A DNA stretch of 64,000 nt from Carnimonas nigrificans ATCC BAA-78 (GCF_000526695.1 NZ_JAGO01000011.1:62001-126000); one strand, 5' to 3'. Numbered from the stretch's first letter, positions 38,328-48,265 are shown. The notes: a model not told the origin generated them from the sequence alone. Made by a program: numbers and translations.

Positions 38328-39242
38328 ATGATGCCGACACTCGAACAGCTCAATGCCTTTGTGACGGCAGCCGATTGCGGCTCGTTTTCAGCGGCAGCGC
38401 GTCAGCTCTCGCGGGCACAGTCCCATGTCAGCACGCAAATTGCCCATCTGGAGATCACGCTGGGCTTTCCCTTGTTTGATCGCAGCGAGCGGATGCCGCA
38501 GTTGACTGACAATGGCAGGCGCGTCTTGATAGAAGCACGGCAGCTGCTGGCGCAAAGCGCGCATCTGATGGGGGTGGCGCAGCGTCTGGATGAAGGGGTA
38601 GAAGCGCGGATTCGGCTCGCACTGGATGAGTTTTACCCTGAGCGGTTGATTGGTGGTGTGCTGAGCGATTTTGCCGAACAATTTCCCAGTGTTGAAGTGG
38701 AGCTGCACTTCCCGCTGCTGGACGACGTGAGCCAGATGATCGAGCAAAATGAGGCGGATCTTGGCATTCTGTGTCGTACTCTGGCGCCCGATAGTGAAAT
38801 AGAAGCACGGCCAGTAGGGCGCGTGCCTCTGCGTCTGGTCTGCGCCAGGAATCATCCGCTGGCACAGCAGCCGATCACGTATCAGCGTCTGGTGCATTAT
38901 CGGCAGTTGATTGTCGCGACGCGTGGCCGGCGCATTTCCCGTCAGAGCATGCGGGTATCCGCGGATGCCTGGTGGGTCGAGAGTCATTACGCCATGCTCG
39001 AACTGGTCAAGCATGGGGTGGGCTGGGCGCTGATGTCCGATCACGTTATTGCCTCATCGCCAGCGCGGCCATGGCTGGTAACGCCGGAGGCGCCGGGCAT
39101 AGAGCATCACGTTGAGCTGGAAATTGGCTGGCATCGTCAGCGTGGACTGGGGCCTGCTGCTGGTTGGCTGGCCAAGCGCTTCACCCGTGAACCGCTTCCG
39201 CAACGCTGGGAACCGCTGCTGCGAGATGCGTCAGAGGCGTAA
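38328..39242 (+). CDS. LysR-family regulator, probable controller of the PACE gene
   Basis: 304 aa. N-terminal HTH (PTLEQLNAFVTAADCGSFSAAARQLSRAQ split over residues 3-32) and a periplasmic-binding-fold effector domain. ATG at 38328 has AGGTGA 7 nt upstream; the frame open from 38253 is not used. Divergence from the PACE gene across 163 bp suggests AceR-like control (inference from context). Confidence 0.82.
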   Translation: MMPTLEQLNAFVTAADCGSFSAAARQLSRAQSHVSTQIAHLEITLGFPLFDRSERMPQLTDNGRRVLIEARQLLAQSAHLMGVAQRLDEGVEARIRLALDEFYPERLIGGVLSDFAEQFPSVEVELHFPLLDDVSQMIEQNEADLGILCRTLAPDSEIEARPVGRVPLRLVCARNHPLAQQPITYQRLVHYRQLIVATRGRRISRQSMRVSADAWWVESHYAMLELVKHGVGWALMSDHVIASSPARPWLVTPEAPGIEHHVELEIGWHRQRGLGPAAGWLAKRFTREPLPQRWEPLLRDASEA

Positions 39243-39374
39243 CAAAGGAAGTGGGATAAAGGTTAAATCGGAAATAGAGCCGTTATGGCATCTGAGCTGG
39301 TGGAACCTGTGTGGGCAGTTATAGCAATATGACTGCTTATAAGTTTAATAAAATCACTTATGGGAAAATATCCG

Positions 39375-40748
39375 ATGCCTGAAATCAACGACATTCTCAA
39401 CGCCATCAGTGGCGTTATTTGGGGTCCTTTCCTGCTGATTCCGCTGCTGATGGCGACCGGCGTTTATTTGACTATCCGGCTGGGAGGCGTGCAGTTTCGG
39501 CTGTTGGGACATGCGCTGTGGCTGGCATTAATCAAACGGCGTGACGGTACCGGCAAGGAAGCGGGCGATGTCAGTCACTTCGGTGCGCTGATGACCGCCA
39601 TGGCGGCCACGATCGGTATCGGTAATATCACAGGCGTTGCCACTGCCATCTCGATGGGTGGGCCGGGGGCCATCTTCTGGATGTGGGTGATGGGCCTGTT
39701 GGGGATGGCAACAAAGTATGCCGAAGCCTTTCTTGGCAACCATTTCCGCCGTCAGGACCAAAATGGTGAATACTCGGGAAGTGCTGCCTATTATTTGCGT
39801 GATGGGGTAGGCGGCAAACTGGGCGCTATTCTCTCGGTTGCCTTCTGTCTCTTTGCGGTAGTGGCGAGTTTCGGCATTGGCAACATGACCCAGGCGCATA
39901 CCGTAAGCCATTCTCTGGAGGAGCAGTTCAGTATTCCGCTGTGGCTCTCCGGAATCGTGATGGCGCTGGTGGTCATGTTCGTGATCATTGGCGGTATCAA
40001 GAAGATTGCCTCCTTTGCATCTCTGGTGGTGCCGATCATGGTACTTCTTTATATGCTGTCGAATCTTGTGGTGCTGGGATATTACTGGCAGGAGCTGGGC
40101 GGTGCCTTTCATACGATTATCGAGGATGCCTTTAGCGGCTCGGCGGCGGCTGGCGGCTTCACCGGCGCAACGGTGATGATGGCCATTCAGTATGGGGTAG
40201 CGCGCGGTATCTTCTCGAATGAATCGGGACTTGGCTCAGGTGCCTTTGCTGCTGCGGCGGCACAATCCTCTCACCCGGTGCGGCAGGCGATGGTGTCGAT
40301 GACCCAAACCTTTATTGATACCATCATCATGGTGTCACTCACCGCCCTGATGATTGTGGTTACTGGGGCGTACAAGGTAGAGGGGCTTGAAGGCGCCAGC
40401 ATTACCGGATTTGCACTGGAAACAGTCTTCGGTCCTGTGGCGGGGGGTACGCTGGCGGTGGCTGCGCTGTTTTTTGCACTGACCACCATCCTCGGCTGGA
40501 GTTATTACGGCGAGCGTTCGCTACAGCAGTTATCCAATAGCACGCGTTTGTCGTTGTCTTACCGGATCGTGTTTTCATTTATTGTATTTATCGGCTCTAT
40601 TACCCAGCTGGAAGCTGTATGGACATTTTCGGATATTGCCAATGGTCTGATGGCGCTGCCTAACCTGGTAGGGCTATTGGTGCTCACGGGGCTGGTCGCG
40701 CGTGAAACCAATGCGTACCTGTCGCAGCCGGACTGGAAAAAAGGTTGA
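39375..40748 (+). CDS. Sodium:alanine/glycine symporter (AGCS family)
   Basis: 457-aa inner-membrane symporter with about 10-11 helices. Family signatures are FRLLGHALWLAL, ATIGIGNITGVATAI and the long GVARGIFSNESGLGSG block. Takes up alanine and/or glycine with sodium. ATG at 39375 has GGGA about 9 nt upstream; another ATG five codons earlier (39360) is possible. It stands alone, with its own terminator. Confidence 0.92.
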   Translation: MPEINDILNAISGVIWGPFLLIPLLMATGVYLTIRLGGVQFRLLGHALWLALIKRRDGTGKEAGDVSHFGALMTAMAATIGIGNITGVATAISMGGPGAIFWMWVMGLLGMATKYAEAFLGNHFRRQDQNGEYSGSAAYYLRDGVGGKLGAILSVAFCLFAVVASFGIGNMTQAHTVSHSLEEQFSIPLWLSGIVMALVVMFVIIGGIKKIASFASLVVPIMVLLYMLSNLVVLGYYWQELGGAFHTIIEDAFSGSAAAGGFTGATVMMAIQYGVARGIFSNESGLGSGAFAAAAAQSSHPVRQAMVSMTQTFIDTIIMVSLTALMIVVTGAYKVEGLEGASITGFALETVFGPVAGGTLAVAALFFALTTILGWSYYGERSLQQLSNSTRLSLSYRIVFSFIVFIGSITQLEAVWTFSDIANGLMALPNLVGLLVLTGLVARETNAYLSQPDWKKG

Positions 40749-40773
40749 TAATCAACTGAGTGGAAAGACGTGC

Positions 40774-40821
40774 AAGGGGAGACATGGGGAACGTGCAATA
40801 GCGTTTACTTGTCTCCCTTTT
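40774..40821 (+). terminator. Possible terminator after the AGCS symporter
   Basis: AAGGGGAGACA pairs with TGTCTCCCTTT (11 bp, one G-U) across a 25-nt loop, then TTTTGAG. The long loop makes this weaker than the other terminators. Confidence 0.5.
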
Positions 40822-40940
40822 GAGTAAAGCGAACCATGTTATTACCGTGAATAAATTCAGGAAAAACATGGCTATTAATGTTCATAAATAATAAAAACAG
40901 CATGAGGCTGAACATCAAACATGTGTTAGCAAGTGATTTA

Positions 40941-40969
40941 TTTACCTCTTCTGGCTTTAGTATTATACT
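40941..40969 (+). promoter_or_regulatory. Possible sigma-70 promoter for the oxaloacetate decarboxylase gene
   Basis: TTTACC (40941-40946), 17 nt, TATACT (40964-40969), within an AT-rich stretch. It implies a leader of about 220 nt. Confidence 0.4.
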
Positions 40970-41196
40970 CGCCGCCATTATTGACGACACCCTCACCAGG
41001 GCCCGCCACACATCATTCATCTGGCGCCGCCGTTTTACGATTGGCCGCCAATGGGGTATCCGTTAACCCCGCTGCTTCCGCAGACACACCATAGCGTGAA
41101 TGCTCTCCGCGTAGCGGTGATGTATAGGAACAGGCGGCCCGCTCTGGCTGATGAGGTGCCAGGGCGTGGGCTCACACAACCACCAGGAGTTGCTCC

Positions 41197-42060
41197 ATGA
41201 GCATTCAATCTCAGCATCAGCTGCGAGTTCAGTTTCGTGATTTGATGAAAGGCACTACCTGCTTCGATGCAGGTTCGGTATTTGATCCCATGTCGGCGCG
41301 CATCGCTGGCGACCTGGGGTTTGAAGTGGGCATCCTGGGTGGCTCCGTTGCGGCGCTGCAAGTGCTTGCGGCACCTGACTTTGCGCTGGTGACCATGAGC
41401 GAATTTGTCGAGCAGGCAACACGTATTGGTCGCGTGGCGCAGCTGCCGGTTATTGCCGATGCCGATCATGGCTATGGTAATGCGCTCAACGTTATGCGCA
41501 CGGTGACCGAGCTTGAGCGCTCCGGTATCTCCATGATGACGCTGGAAGATACGCTGCTTCCTGCGCAGTATAGCCACAAGTCAACCGACCTGATCGGCAC
41601 TGATGAAATGGTTGGCAAGCTGCGAGCGGCCATTGAAGCGCGCATTGATCCTGCGTTCTCCATCTTTGCGCGTACCAATGCGAATGTGCTGAATGACGAA
41701 CAGCTTATCGAGCGCATCAAGCACTATCAGGCAGCAGGAGCCGATGGCATTTGCATCGTCGGTATTCGCGATGTTGAGCATCTTGAGCGTGTGACGGCTG
41801 AAGTAAAACTGCCGATCATGCTGATCGCCTATGGCAATCCGAAATTGCGTGATCTTGAACTTCTCGCGTCGCTGGGTGTGCGTATTGTCGTGAATGGTCA
41901 CGCGGCTTACTTCGCCTCGATCAAGGCGACCTACGATATGCTTCGGGAACAGCGCGGTATCAAGGCGTCTGATCTGTCGGCTTCCGAACTGTCCTCCAAG
42001 TATTCCACCCTTGAGGAGTATCGTATCTGGGCGCGTGAATACATGGATGTGAAAGAGTAA
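41197..42060 (+). CDS. Oxaloacetate decarboxylase of the PEP mutase/isocitrate lyase superfamily
   Basis: 287-aa TIM-barrel enzyme resembling the Pseudomonas stand-alone oxaloacetate decarboxylase. [16 protein letters not shown] near the N-terminus, [16 protein letters not shown] (metal-binding Asp residues) and [15 protein letters not shown] are visible. Such enzymes decarboxylate oxaloacetate to pyruvate with a divalent metal. The Cys-containing loop of true isocitrate lyases is absent. AGGAG precedes the ATG. Confidence 0.85.
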   Translation: MSIQSQHQLRVQFRDLMKGTTCFDAGSVFDPMSARIAGDLGFEVGILGGSVAALQVLAAPDFALVTMSEFVEQATRIGRVAQLPVIADADHGYGNALNVMRTVTELERSGISMMTLEDTLLPAQYSHKSTDLIGTDEMVGKLRAAIEARIDPAFSIFARTNANVLNDEQLIERIKHYQAAGADGICIVGIRDVEHLERVTAEVKLPIMLIAYGNPKLRDLELLASLGVRIVVNGHAAYFASIKATYDMLREQRGIKASDLSASELSSKYSTLEEYRIWAREYMDVKE

Positions 42061-42541
42061 GTGCTTCCGTTGTGAGGAGGCTGAGCGCTCGCTTTCCGGC
42101 GGGCGCTTTTTTTTGGTTCTCATCGTAAGTCTGCGCTGCAACAGCCCGCCTGAATCTGATACTTCTTATGTTACCTCGTTACGCCCCTTCACTTTATGCC
42201 GGATTTTAATAAGTGGCGCTGAGGGGCTTGATACCGTCTCCCCCTACACCCTACAGGAATAAGCCTGTTGCATGCGCTGAATTTTTCATGTGGTCAAGAT
42301 ACGAGAGAGACCAAGTGAATTCACTACTCGGTATCTGCCTAAAATGCGGCCAAAGGTAGCTAAATGTGCTGAAGATAACGGTAATCAAGTAACTGCGGCC
42401 TATATTTTTATGCAGAAAATGCGTGCGATAACTTGCAAGAAACTGACGTTACGCTAGTCTGCTGCTGGCCGCTTTCTGCCCAATAAGGCAGCGTTGCGCG
42501 CTTATTATTGATTTTCAACTACTTTGAGAACGTGACTCTTG
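42061..42541. other. Gap between the oxaloacetate decarboxylase and the MscS-like gene
   Basis: About 480 bp. It contains the terminator at 42084-42114. A weak promoter-like pair, TTGCAA (42433) and TAGTCT (42455) with a 16-nt spacer, reads toward the channel gene. I see no gene in the rest. Confidence 0.4.
42084..42114 (+). terminator. Rho-independent terminator of the oxaloacetate decarboxylase gene
   Basis: AGCGCTCGC pairs with GCGGGCGCT (9 bp, one G-U) around a 6-nt loop, followed by TTTTTTT. Confidence 0.9.
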
Positions 42542-43792
42542 ATGCATTACCTTCATCAGCTGGGACATTGGTTACAGCAGCAAGAAATTGTCTATCCCGT
42601 TGTGGCTGTTGCGGTGCTTTTGGTTATTCCTTTACTGGTTTATTGGCTGGCGTGCATCTTCCTGCGCACCAGCGTCAGGCGCTTTATTCTTCGCCATAAA
42701 AATGTGCTGTCGAAAGACATCATGGTAACGCGCCGAGTGGCGCTGGTGCTCGCTGTGCTGGCCTTTTCCAGTATCCTGGGCGTTATCAACGGCCTGCCTC
42801 AATCGCTGGATAAAGCCCTGACGATTATCAGCTCGATTCTGTGGATTGTCAGCGTGGCACTACTACTGATGGAAATGCTCGATACGGTCAACATGTTTTG
42901 GCTGAAAAAGAGCAAAGCCACGTCGCAGTCGATCAAAGGCTACCTTCAGATCAGTAAGCTGGTCGTGAGTGCCCTGGCGCTGATCCTGATTATTGCGTCG
43001 CTGACAGGGCGGCCTCCGGCAATCATTATTTCGAGTTTTGGTGCTGCTGCTGCTGTGCTGATATTTGTTTTTCAGCACACGCTGCTATCGTTTATCGCCA
43101 ATATCCAGATTTCGGCGGCGCGGGCTATCAATATCCAGGACTGGATCAAGATGCCAGGGGGGATGGTCGATGGGGAGGTGATGGATATCGCGCTGCATAC
43201 GGTCAGGGTGCGTAACTGGGATAACACCATGGCGCGCGTACCCATCCGTAATTTCATCACCGAGCCATGGATCAATTGGCAGCCGGTGTTCAATGATGGG
43301 CGCGGCAGGCGCATCAAGCGCAGCTTTCATATTGATCAAAACAGCATTGAATTTGCGGATGAAGAGCTGCTCGCCCACCTGCGCGATACCTTTATTCATT
43401 ATAAGGAAATTGAAACCGGGGATGACATCTCACCGGCGGAGCTGTTTGCCATGAATAGCCAGCAGTTGCGTGAGGCGGCAATCACCAATATGGGGCTGCT
43501 GCGCGCTCATATCCTGCACTATTTGCGCTCCAATCAGGATATTCATCACGATATGTTTGTGGTGGTGCGCTATCTTGAACCCACCTCGGAAGGGGTGCCG
43601 ATGGAGCTTTACTGTTTCTCGATCTATCCCAATTTCGCCGATTACGAGCGGGTGCAGGCAAAGGTGACCGAATATGTGTATGCCGTGGCGTCACATTTCA
43701 GGATTCGCATCTTCCAGACACCAGCGGGGCAGGATCTGATACAGGGCATCGGCTCACTGGGGCAGCGTGAAGGCGATCGCTCTTCTCGTTGA
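42542..43792 (+). CDS. Mechanosensitive ion channel, YbdG/MscM-like
   Basis: 416-aa MscS-superfamily channel with about five N-terminal helices. The pore-lining segment is FGAAAAVLIFVFQHTLLSFIANIQISAA and the cytoplasmic beta domain begins INIQDWIKMPGGMVDGEV. The YbdG-type insert WDNTMARVPIRNFITEPWINW and long C-terminal part are present. It opens on hypo-osmotic shock and releases solutes, sensible for a halotolerant organism (inference). A TTG lies directly before the ATG; I use the ATG. Confidence 0.88.
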   Translation: MHYLHQLGHWLQQQEIVYPVVAVAVLLVIPLLVYWLACIFLRTSVRRFILRHKNVLSKDIMVTRRVALVLAVLAFSSILGVINGLPQSLDKALTIISSILWIVSVALLLMEMLDTVNMFWLKKSKATSQSIKGYLQISKLVVSALALILIIASLTGRPPAIIISSFGAAAAVLIFVFQHTLLSFIANIQISAARAINIQDWIKMPGGMVDGEVMDIALHTVRVRNWDNTMARVPIRNFITEPWINWQPVFNDGRGRRIKRSFHIDQNSIEFADEELLAHLRDTFIHYKEIETGDDISPAELFAMNSQQLREAAITNMGLLRAHILHYLRSNQDIHHDMFVVVRYLEPTSEGVPMELYCFSIYPNFADYERVQAKVTEYVYAVASHFRIRIFQTPAGQDLIQGIGSLGQREGDRSSR

Positions 43793-43823
43793 TGTGCTGA
43801 TGAATACGCTGAAAGATAAAAAC

Positions 43824-43857
43824 CGCCGCTCGAATCTCTTCGGGCGGCGTTCCTTTA
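43824..43857. terminator. Bidirectional terminator between the MscS-like gene and ahpF
   Basis: An 11-bp stem (one G-T) from CGCCGCTCGAA and TTCGGGCGGCG with a TCTC loop. On the minus strand it is followed by GTTTTTATC, a good T-run for ahpF. On the plus strand the tract is TTCCTTT. Confidence 0.75.
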
Positions 43858-43895
43858 AGAGCCGTCAATACGGTGAGAGCAGCATGAGTGAGCTG

Positions 43896-45488
43896 CTACA
43901 CAACAGCTTCTTCAACCGCTGACTCTTTCGGCGCAGTAACGCGGATCAGGTGATCGAAAGCCGACAGCGATGCCTTGGCACCTTCACCGACGGCAATCAC
44001 GATCTGCTTGTAGGGAACGGTGGTCACATCGCCGGCAGCAAAGATGCCCGGAATCGAAGTCGCGCCGCGCTCGTCAATCTTGATCTCGCCATGAGGCGTG
44101 AGTTCAACAGTACCTTTCAGCCAGCTGGCATTCGGAACCAGACCGATCTGCACGAATACGCCGTCAAGGTCGAGAGTATGCTCAGTGTCGGTGGTGCGAT
44201 CCTTGTAGGCAAGCGCAGTCACTTTCTTGCCATCACCTTGCACTTCAGTGGTCTGGGCGCTCTTGATCACGTTGACATTGGGCAGGCTCTCGAGCTTGCG
44301 CTGCAATACCGCATCGGCACGCAGGGTATCCTGGAACTCCAGCAGGGTGACATTCTTGACGATACCGGCCAGGTCGATGGCCGCTTCGACGCCAGAGTTG
44401 CCGCCACCAATTACCGCAACGGGCTTGCCTTTGAACAGCGGGCCATCGCAGTGCGGGCAATAGGCCACGCCACGGGTGTTGTACTCGGCTTCACCAGGCA
44501 CACCCATCTTGCGCCAGTTGGCACCGGTTGCCACGATGATGGACTTGGCTTTCAGGATCGCACCGCTTTCAAACTCTACCTGATGATCATCGCCTTCCTG
44601 GGCCGCAGGAATCAATCGGGAAGCACGCTGCAGCTTCATTACGTCAATATCGTAATCCTTGACGTGCTCCTCAAGCTCGCTCACCAAACGCGGGCCTTCA
44701 TGAGCGGTGACTGAAATGAAGTTTTCAATCGCAGCCGTATCCTGAACCTGACCGCCAAAACGATCAGCGACAAGCCCAGTGCGCACGCCTTTACGTGCGG
44801 CGTAAATGGCTGCGGCTGCACCAGCAGGGCCACCGCCAATGATCAGCACATCGAAAGGCTCCTTGGCGTTGAGCTTGTCAGCTTCACGCTGCGCCGAGCC
44901 AGTGTCGATCTTGCCCACGATCTCTTCCAGCGTCATGCGGCCCTGGCCGAAGTGCTCGCCGTTCAGATAGATGGTGGGAACCGAGAGGATCTCCTTGCGT
45001 TCGACCTCTTCGCGGAATGCGCCGCCTTCAATCATGGTGTGGCGAATATTGGGATTCAGCACCGACATCAGGTTGAGCGCCTGCACGATGTCAGGGCAGT
45101 TCTGGCACGACAGCGAGATGTAGGTTTCGAAGTTGAATTCACCGTCAAGGGATTTGACCTGATCAATGACTTCCTGACTGGCTTTGGAAGGATGGCCGCC
45201 TACCTGAAGCAGCGCTAGTACCAGCGAGGTAAATTCGTGTCCCATCGGCAGCCCTGCAAAGGTAATGCCGATCTCTTCTCCCGGTGTTCCCAGAGAAAAC
45301 GAAGGGCGACGCTCATTGGTGCCTTCGGTGCTCAGGGTGACCTTGTCTGACAGGCTTTCGATATCTGTCAGAAGGTTGCGCATTTCACGCGATTTATCAC
45401 CATCATCCAGCGATGCCACGATCTCGATGGGGCGGGTCGCTTTGGCCAGATAGGCCTTCAGCTGTGTCTTAAGATTGTCGTCCAACAT
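43896..45488 (-). CDS. ahpF: Alkyl hydroperoxide reductase subunit F
   Basis: NADH-dependent flavoprotein that re-reduces AhpC; 530 aa. The N-terminal double-thioredoxin domain has the redox pair CQNC. The thioredoxin-reductase part has the FAD motif [16 protein letters not shown], the disulfide YCPHCDGP and the NAD motif [13 protein letters not shown]. The start is the ATG opening [11 protein letters not shown] with GAGG upstream; the in-frame upstream extension overlaps the intergenic hairpin. Follows ahpC by 133 bp. Confidence 0.97.
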   Translation of the reverse strand: MLDDNLKTQLKAYLAKATRPIEIVASLDDGDKSREMRNLLTDIESLSDKVTLSTEGTNERRPSFSLGTPGEEIGITFAGLPMGHEFTSLVLALLQVGGHPSKASQEVIDQVKSLDGEFNFETYISLSCQNCPDIVQALNLMSVLNPNIRHTMIEGGAFREEVERKEILSVPTIYLNGEHFGQGRMTLEEIVGKIDTGSAQREADKLNAKEPFDVLIIGGGPAGAAAAIYAARKGVRTGLVADRFGGQVQDTAAIENFISVTAHEGPRLVSELEEHVKDYDIDVMKLQRASRLIPAAQEGDDHQVEFESGAILKAKSIIVATGANWRKMGVPGEAEYNTRGVAYCPHCDGPLFKGKPVAVIGGGNSGVEAAIDLAGIVKNVTLLEFQDTLRADAVLQRKLESLPNVNVIKSAQTTEVQGDGKKVTALAYKDRTTDTEHTLDLDGVFVQIGLVPNASWLKGTVELTPHGEIKIDERGATSIPGIFAAGDVTTVPYKQIVIAVGEGAKASLSAFDHLIRVTAPKESAVEEAVV

Positions 45489-45556
45489 TGATGAAACCTC
45501 GGTCAGATGAAAGGGAAAGGGGGAAGAGAAAGAAGGCAGAGCCGCTGTGACGACAA

Positions 45557-45582
45557 CGCCCGCGCAATGATTCACGCGGGCG
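45557..45582 (-). other. Hairpin between ahpC and ahpF
   Basis: CGCCCGCG and CGCGGGCG form a perfect 8-bp stem with a 10-nt loop. No T-run follows on the minus strand, so it is more likely an RNA-stability or partial-attenuation element that keeps ahpC above ahpF than a full terminator (inference). Confidence 0.5.
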
Positions 45583-45621
45583 CCGAGGGTCTAGCAAGCG
45601 GTGCCGCAAGGGCAGGGCTTG

Positions 45622-46185
45622 TTAGATTTTGCCAACCAGGTCAAGTGAAGGAGACAGGGTTTCTGCGCCTTCTTCCCATTTGGCTGGGCATACTTCACCG
45701 GGGTGAGCAGCGATGTACTGAGCACCTTTGACTTTCTTGAGCAGCTCGGCAGCTTTACGGCCAACGCCTTCATCGCTGATCTCAACAGCCTTGATAACGC
45801 CTTCCGGGTTGATCAGGAAGGTGCCACGCTCGGCCACGCCAGCTTCTTCGATGTAAACGTCGAAGTTGCGAGAAATCTGCGCAGTCGGATCGCCAATCAT
45901 CGGATAGTTGATTTTGCTGATGGCCGCAGAAGTGTCGTGCCATGCCTTGTGCGTGAAATGCTTGTCGGTAGAAACACCGTAGATTTCAACGTCCAGCGCC
46001 TGGAACTGGTCATAGATGTCAGCCAGATCTTCCAGCTCGGTCGGGCACACGAAGGTGAAATCAGCGGGATAGAAGAAAACTACCGCCCATTTGCCTTTCA
46101 GTGTTTCTTCGCTGACTTCAACGAATTCGCCCTGGTGGTACGCGGTTGCAGTAAATGGTTTGATTTCAGTATTCAGAAGAGACAT
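45622..46185 (-). CDS. ahpC: Alkyl hydroperoxide reductase subunit C (peroxiredoxin)
   Basis: Typical 2-Cys peroxiredoxin reducing organic peroxides and H2O2; 187 aa. Peroxidatic C47 lies in [13 protein letters not shown] and resolving C166 in [10 protein letters not shown]. The GGLG-like and YF-type C-terminal features of the AhpC1 group are hinted at by the tail. Operon ahpC-ahpF; divergent from chaC. Confidence 0.98.
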   Translation of the reverse strand: MSLLNTEIKPFTATAYHQGEFVEVSEETLKGKWAVVFFYPADFTFVCPTELEDLADIYDQFQALDVEIYGVSTDKHFTHKAWHDTSAAISKINYPMIGDPTAQISRNFDVYIEEAGVAERGTFLINPEGVIKAVEISDEGVGRKAAELLKKVKGAQYIAAHPGEVCPAKWEEGAETLSPSLDLVGKI

Positions 46186-46225
46186 ATAACGTGCTACCTC
46201 GTGCTTGAGAGTGACTGTGAGTAAA

Positions 46226-46254
46226 CAGTATAAAACCTTGCGTTATCAGTATAA
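46226..46254 (-). promoter_or_regulatory. Promoter region of ahpC with two CAGTATAA repeats
   Basis: The plus strand carries CAGTATAA at 46226-46233 and again at 46247-46254, exactly 21 bp (two helical turns) apart. On the minus strand each gives TTATACTG, containing a -10-like TATACT without a good -35 element. That would suit an activator-dependent promoter such as OxyR, but no OxyR consensus could be established by eye. Confidence 0.35.
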
Positions 46255-46412
46255 TTGATTGGTTGAATACATGTGATTTGGCAAGGCTATGAGAGCGATG
46301 GCGGGCATCTCCAGGCGCTTTAATGACAAAAAGCTATAAAAAAATCATTTTAAATTTCTTTTTAAGATCTCTGCGGGCGCCTATGATCACTCTCTCCTCG
46401 CCAGCTTTCTAG

Positions 46413-47099
46413 ATGGATGCGCTAATGGACAATCTCAACGCCTATACCCTTGATTCAAACTTATCCCTGGATGAGTCAGCGGGGCTGATGGCGTGCTACC
46501 CACCTAGACTGGAGCAGGCATGCCTCAATAGCGATGAGCAGTTGGAAGCCTCGATTGCGCAGACGCTGGCACGTCGCAAGGAGAAGGATATCTGGCTGTT
46601 TGCCTATGGCTCGCTGATCTGGAAACCGGAAGGCCCCTCGGCGGAGCGTGCGAATGCCCGCATTCAGGGCTATCACCGCGGCCTCAATCTATGGTCACGT
46701 ATTCACCGTGGTACGCCAGAGCGCCCCGGCCTGGTGCTGGGGCTTGACCAAGGCGGGAGCTGCCAAGGGGTAGTGCATCGTCTTCCTGATCACAATCTTG
46801 AACAACACCTCAAGGCGCTGTGGCAGCGTGAAATGCCTGATGACTCCTATCGCCCCGAGTGGCTTGAGTGCCAACTGGCTGATGGCCGCCATATTGAAGC
46901 GCTGGCTTTTGTGCTGGAAGCAGAACGTCCCAACTACGCAGGAACCCAGCCTGATTCGGTGGTGCGGCAGGTCATTCGCCAGGCGAGCGGACGCTGCGGA
47001 AGCAGCCGCGACTATTTGCACAATACCCTATCGGCACTGCGGGCACAGGCAATGCCTGACCACTCTCTGGAAGCCACCTGGGCACGCTGCGCTCACTGA
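46413..47099 (+). CDS. Gamma-glutamylcyclotransferase, ChaC family
   Basis: 228-aa ChaC-type enzyme that cleaves glutathione to 5-oxoproline and Cys-Gly. The substrate loop FAYGSLIWKP is exact for the family, followed by GYHRGLNLWSRIHRGTPERPGLVLGLD, split here as the central barrel, and a likely catalytic Glu around EALAFVLE. An N-terminal extension of about 55 aa precedes the motif. ATG at 46413; an ATG four codons later is possible. Divergent from ahpC, so glutathione turnover lies next to peroxide defence. Confidence 0.88.
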   Translation: MDALMDNLNAYTLDSNLSLDESAGLMACYPPRLEQACLNSDEQLEASIAQTLARRKEKDIWLFAYGSLIWKPEGPSAERANARIQGYHRGLNLWSRIHRGTPERPGLVLGLDQGGSCQGVVHRLPDHNLEQHLKALWQREMPDDSYRPEWLECQLADGRHIEALAFVLEAERPNYAGTQPDSVVRQVIRQASGRCGSSRDYLHNTLSALRAQAMPDHSLEATWARCAH

Positions 47100-47152
47100 A
47101 AGACGTAAACGTGCAGGGCAATAGCGACCGATAAAGGCATCATGGCATCGCA

Positions 47153-47198
47153 AACGGCCCCCGAACATTGGATAGGTATCCGACGTTCGGGGGCCGTT
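47153..47198. terminator. Long hairpin between chaC and ilvE
   Basis: AACGGCCCCCGAAC pairs perfectly with GTTCGGGGGCCGTT (14 bp). Inside the loop GGATA pairs with TATCC. It lies between convergent genes. There is no strong T-run on either side, so the terminator call rests on stem strength and position. Confidence 0.65.
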
Positions 47199-47242
47199 GA
47201 CGTGAAGCTATTTGTATATAGCGCTGTTCAGGCGCTCACTGG

Positions 47243-48265
47243 TTACTCTTCTACTTTAACCACCCAGCCTTCGGGGCCTTCACGATCACCGTACTGAATG
47301 CCGACCAGTTCGTCGTAAAGTGCCTTGGTAACGGGGCCAACATCGCTTTCACTGTAGAAGGTATGGAAGTGGTCGCCGTTTTGAATGCCACCGATCGGGG
47401 TGATAACCGCAGCAGTGCCGCAGGCACCGGCTTCGGCGAAACCATCGAGCTTGTCGATGAAGATGTCGCCTTCTTCGACCTCAAGACCTTGACGTTTTGC
47501 TAGCTCCAGCAGCGAATATTTGGTGATGCTGGGCAGAATAGAGGGCGACTTGGGCGTAATAAAGCGGTTGTCGCGGGTGATACCGAAGAAGTTGGAACCG
47601 CCTGCTTCTTCGATCTTGGTGTGAGTTTCCGGATCAAGATAGATGCAGTCAGCAAAGTTGCGATCATTGGCTTCGCGTCCTGGCAGCAGGCTGGCAGCAT
47701 AGTTGCCACCGACCTTGGCTGCGCCAGTGCCATGGGGCGCGGCGCGGTCATAGCTGGAAACCATGAAGTTGACCGGCTTCATGCCGCCTTTGAAGTAGGG
47801 GCCGACCGGCGTGCAGAAGACCGAAAAGATGAACTCGGGCGCGGGGTGAACGCCGATGTTGTCGCCAACACCGATAATAAAGGGACGCAGGTAGAGTGAA
47901 CCGCCGCTGCCGTAAGGCGGAATGAAATGTTCGTTGGCCTTGACCACCTGCTTGCAGGCGTCGATGAACTTTTCATTGGAAATGGCAGGCATCATCAGAC
48001 GTGCGCAGCTGCGCTGCATGCGTGCCGCGTTCTGGTCAGGGCGAAACAGGTTGATAGTGCCATCCTTGCAACGGTACGCCTTGAGCCCTTCAAAACACTG
48101 CTGACCATAGTGGAGAGCGGTGGAACCTTCGCTGATGTGCAGCACATTGTCTTCTGTGAGGGTGCCATTGTCCCACTCGCCATTCTCCCAATGGGAGATA
48201 TAGCGCAGGTCTGTCTTGATGTAATTGAAGCCCAGCGTGTTCCAATCAATAGTTGCACTGCTCAT
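47243..48265 (-). CDS. ilvE: Branched-chain amino acid aminotransferase
   Basis: Final transamination step for isoleucine, leucine and valine; 340 aa, of the longer BCAT type related to eukaryotic enzymes. The PLP lysine is in GTGAAKVGGNYA, with CFEGLKAYR upstream and the signature E-AGGSNFFGITRDN following. The C-terminal AGACGTAAVITP segment binds the cofactor phosphate. Stands alone. Confidence 0.95.
   Translation of the reverse strand: MSSATIDWNTLGFNYIKTDLRYISHWENGEWDNGTLTEDNVLHISEGSTALHYGQQCFEGLKAYRCKDGTINLFRPDQNAARMQRSCARLMMPAISNEKFIDACKQVVKANEHFIPPYGSGGSLYLRPFIIGVGDNIGVHPAPEFIFSVFCTPVGPYFKGGMKPVNFMVSSYDRAAPHGTGAAKVGGNYAASLLPGREANDRNFADCIYLDPETHTKIEEAGGSNFFGITRDNRFITPKSPSILPSITKYSLLELAKRQGLEVEEGDIFIDKLDGFAEAGACGTAAVITPIGGIQNGDHFHTFYSESDVGPVTKALYDELVGIQYGDREGPEGWVVKVEE

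Larger units (their letters stand above)
40749..41196. other. AT-rich gap between the AGCS symporter and the oxaloacetate decarboxylase
   Basis: 448 bp. It holds the symporter terminator and, at 40822-40975, a stretch clearly richer in A and T than its neighbours, with a promoter-like sequence (listed). The short frames seen here are not convincing genes. The remaining 41000-41196 would be leader. Confidence 0.45.

Noticed and set aside
40878-41066. 62-aa plus-strand frame in the AT-rich patch
   Set aside because: It runs across the promoter-like sequence and has no ribosome-binding site or similarity.
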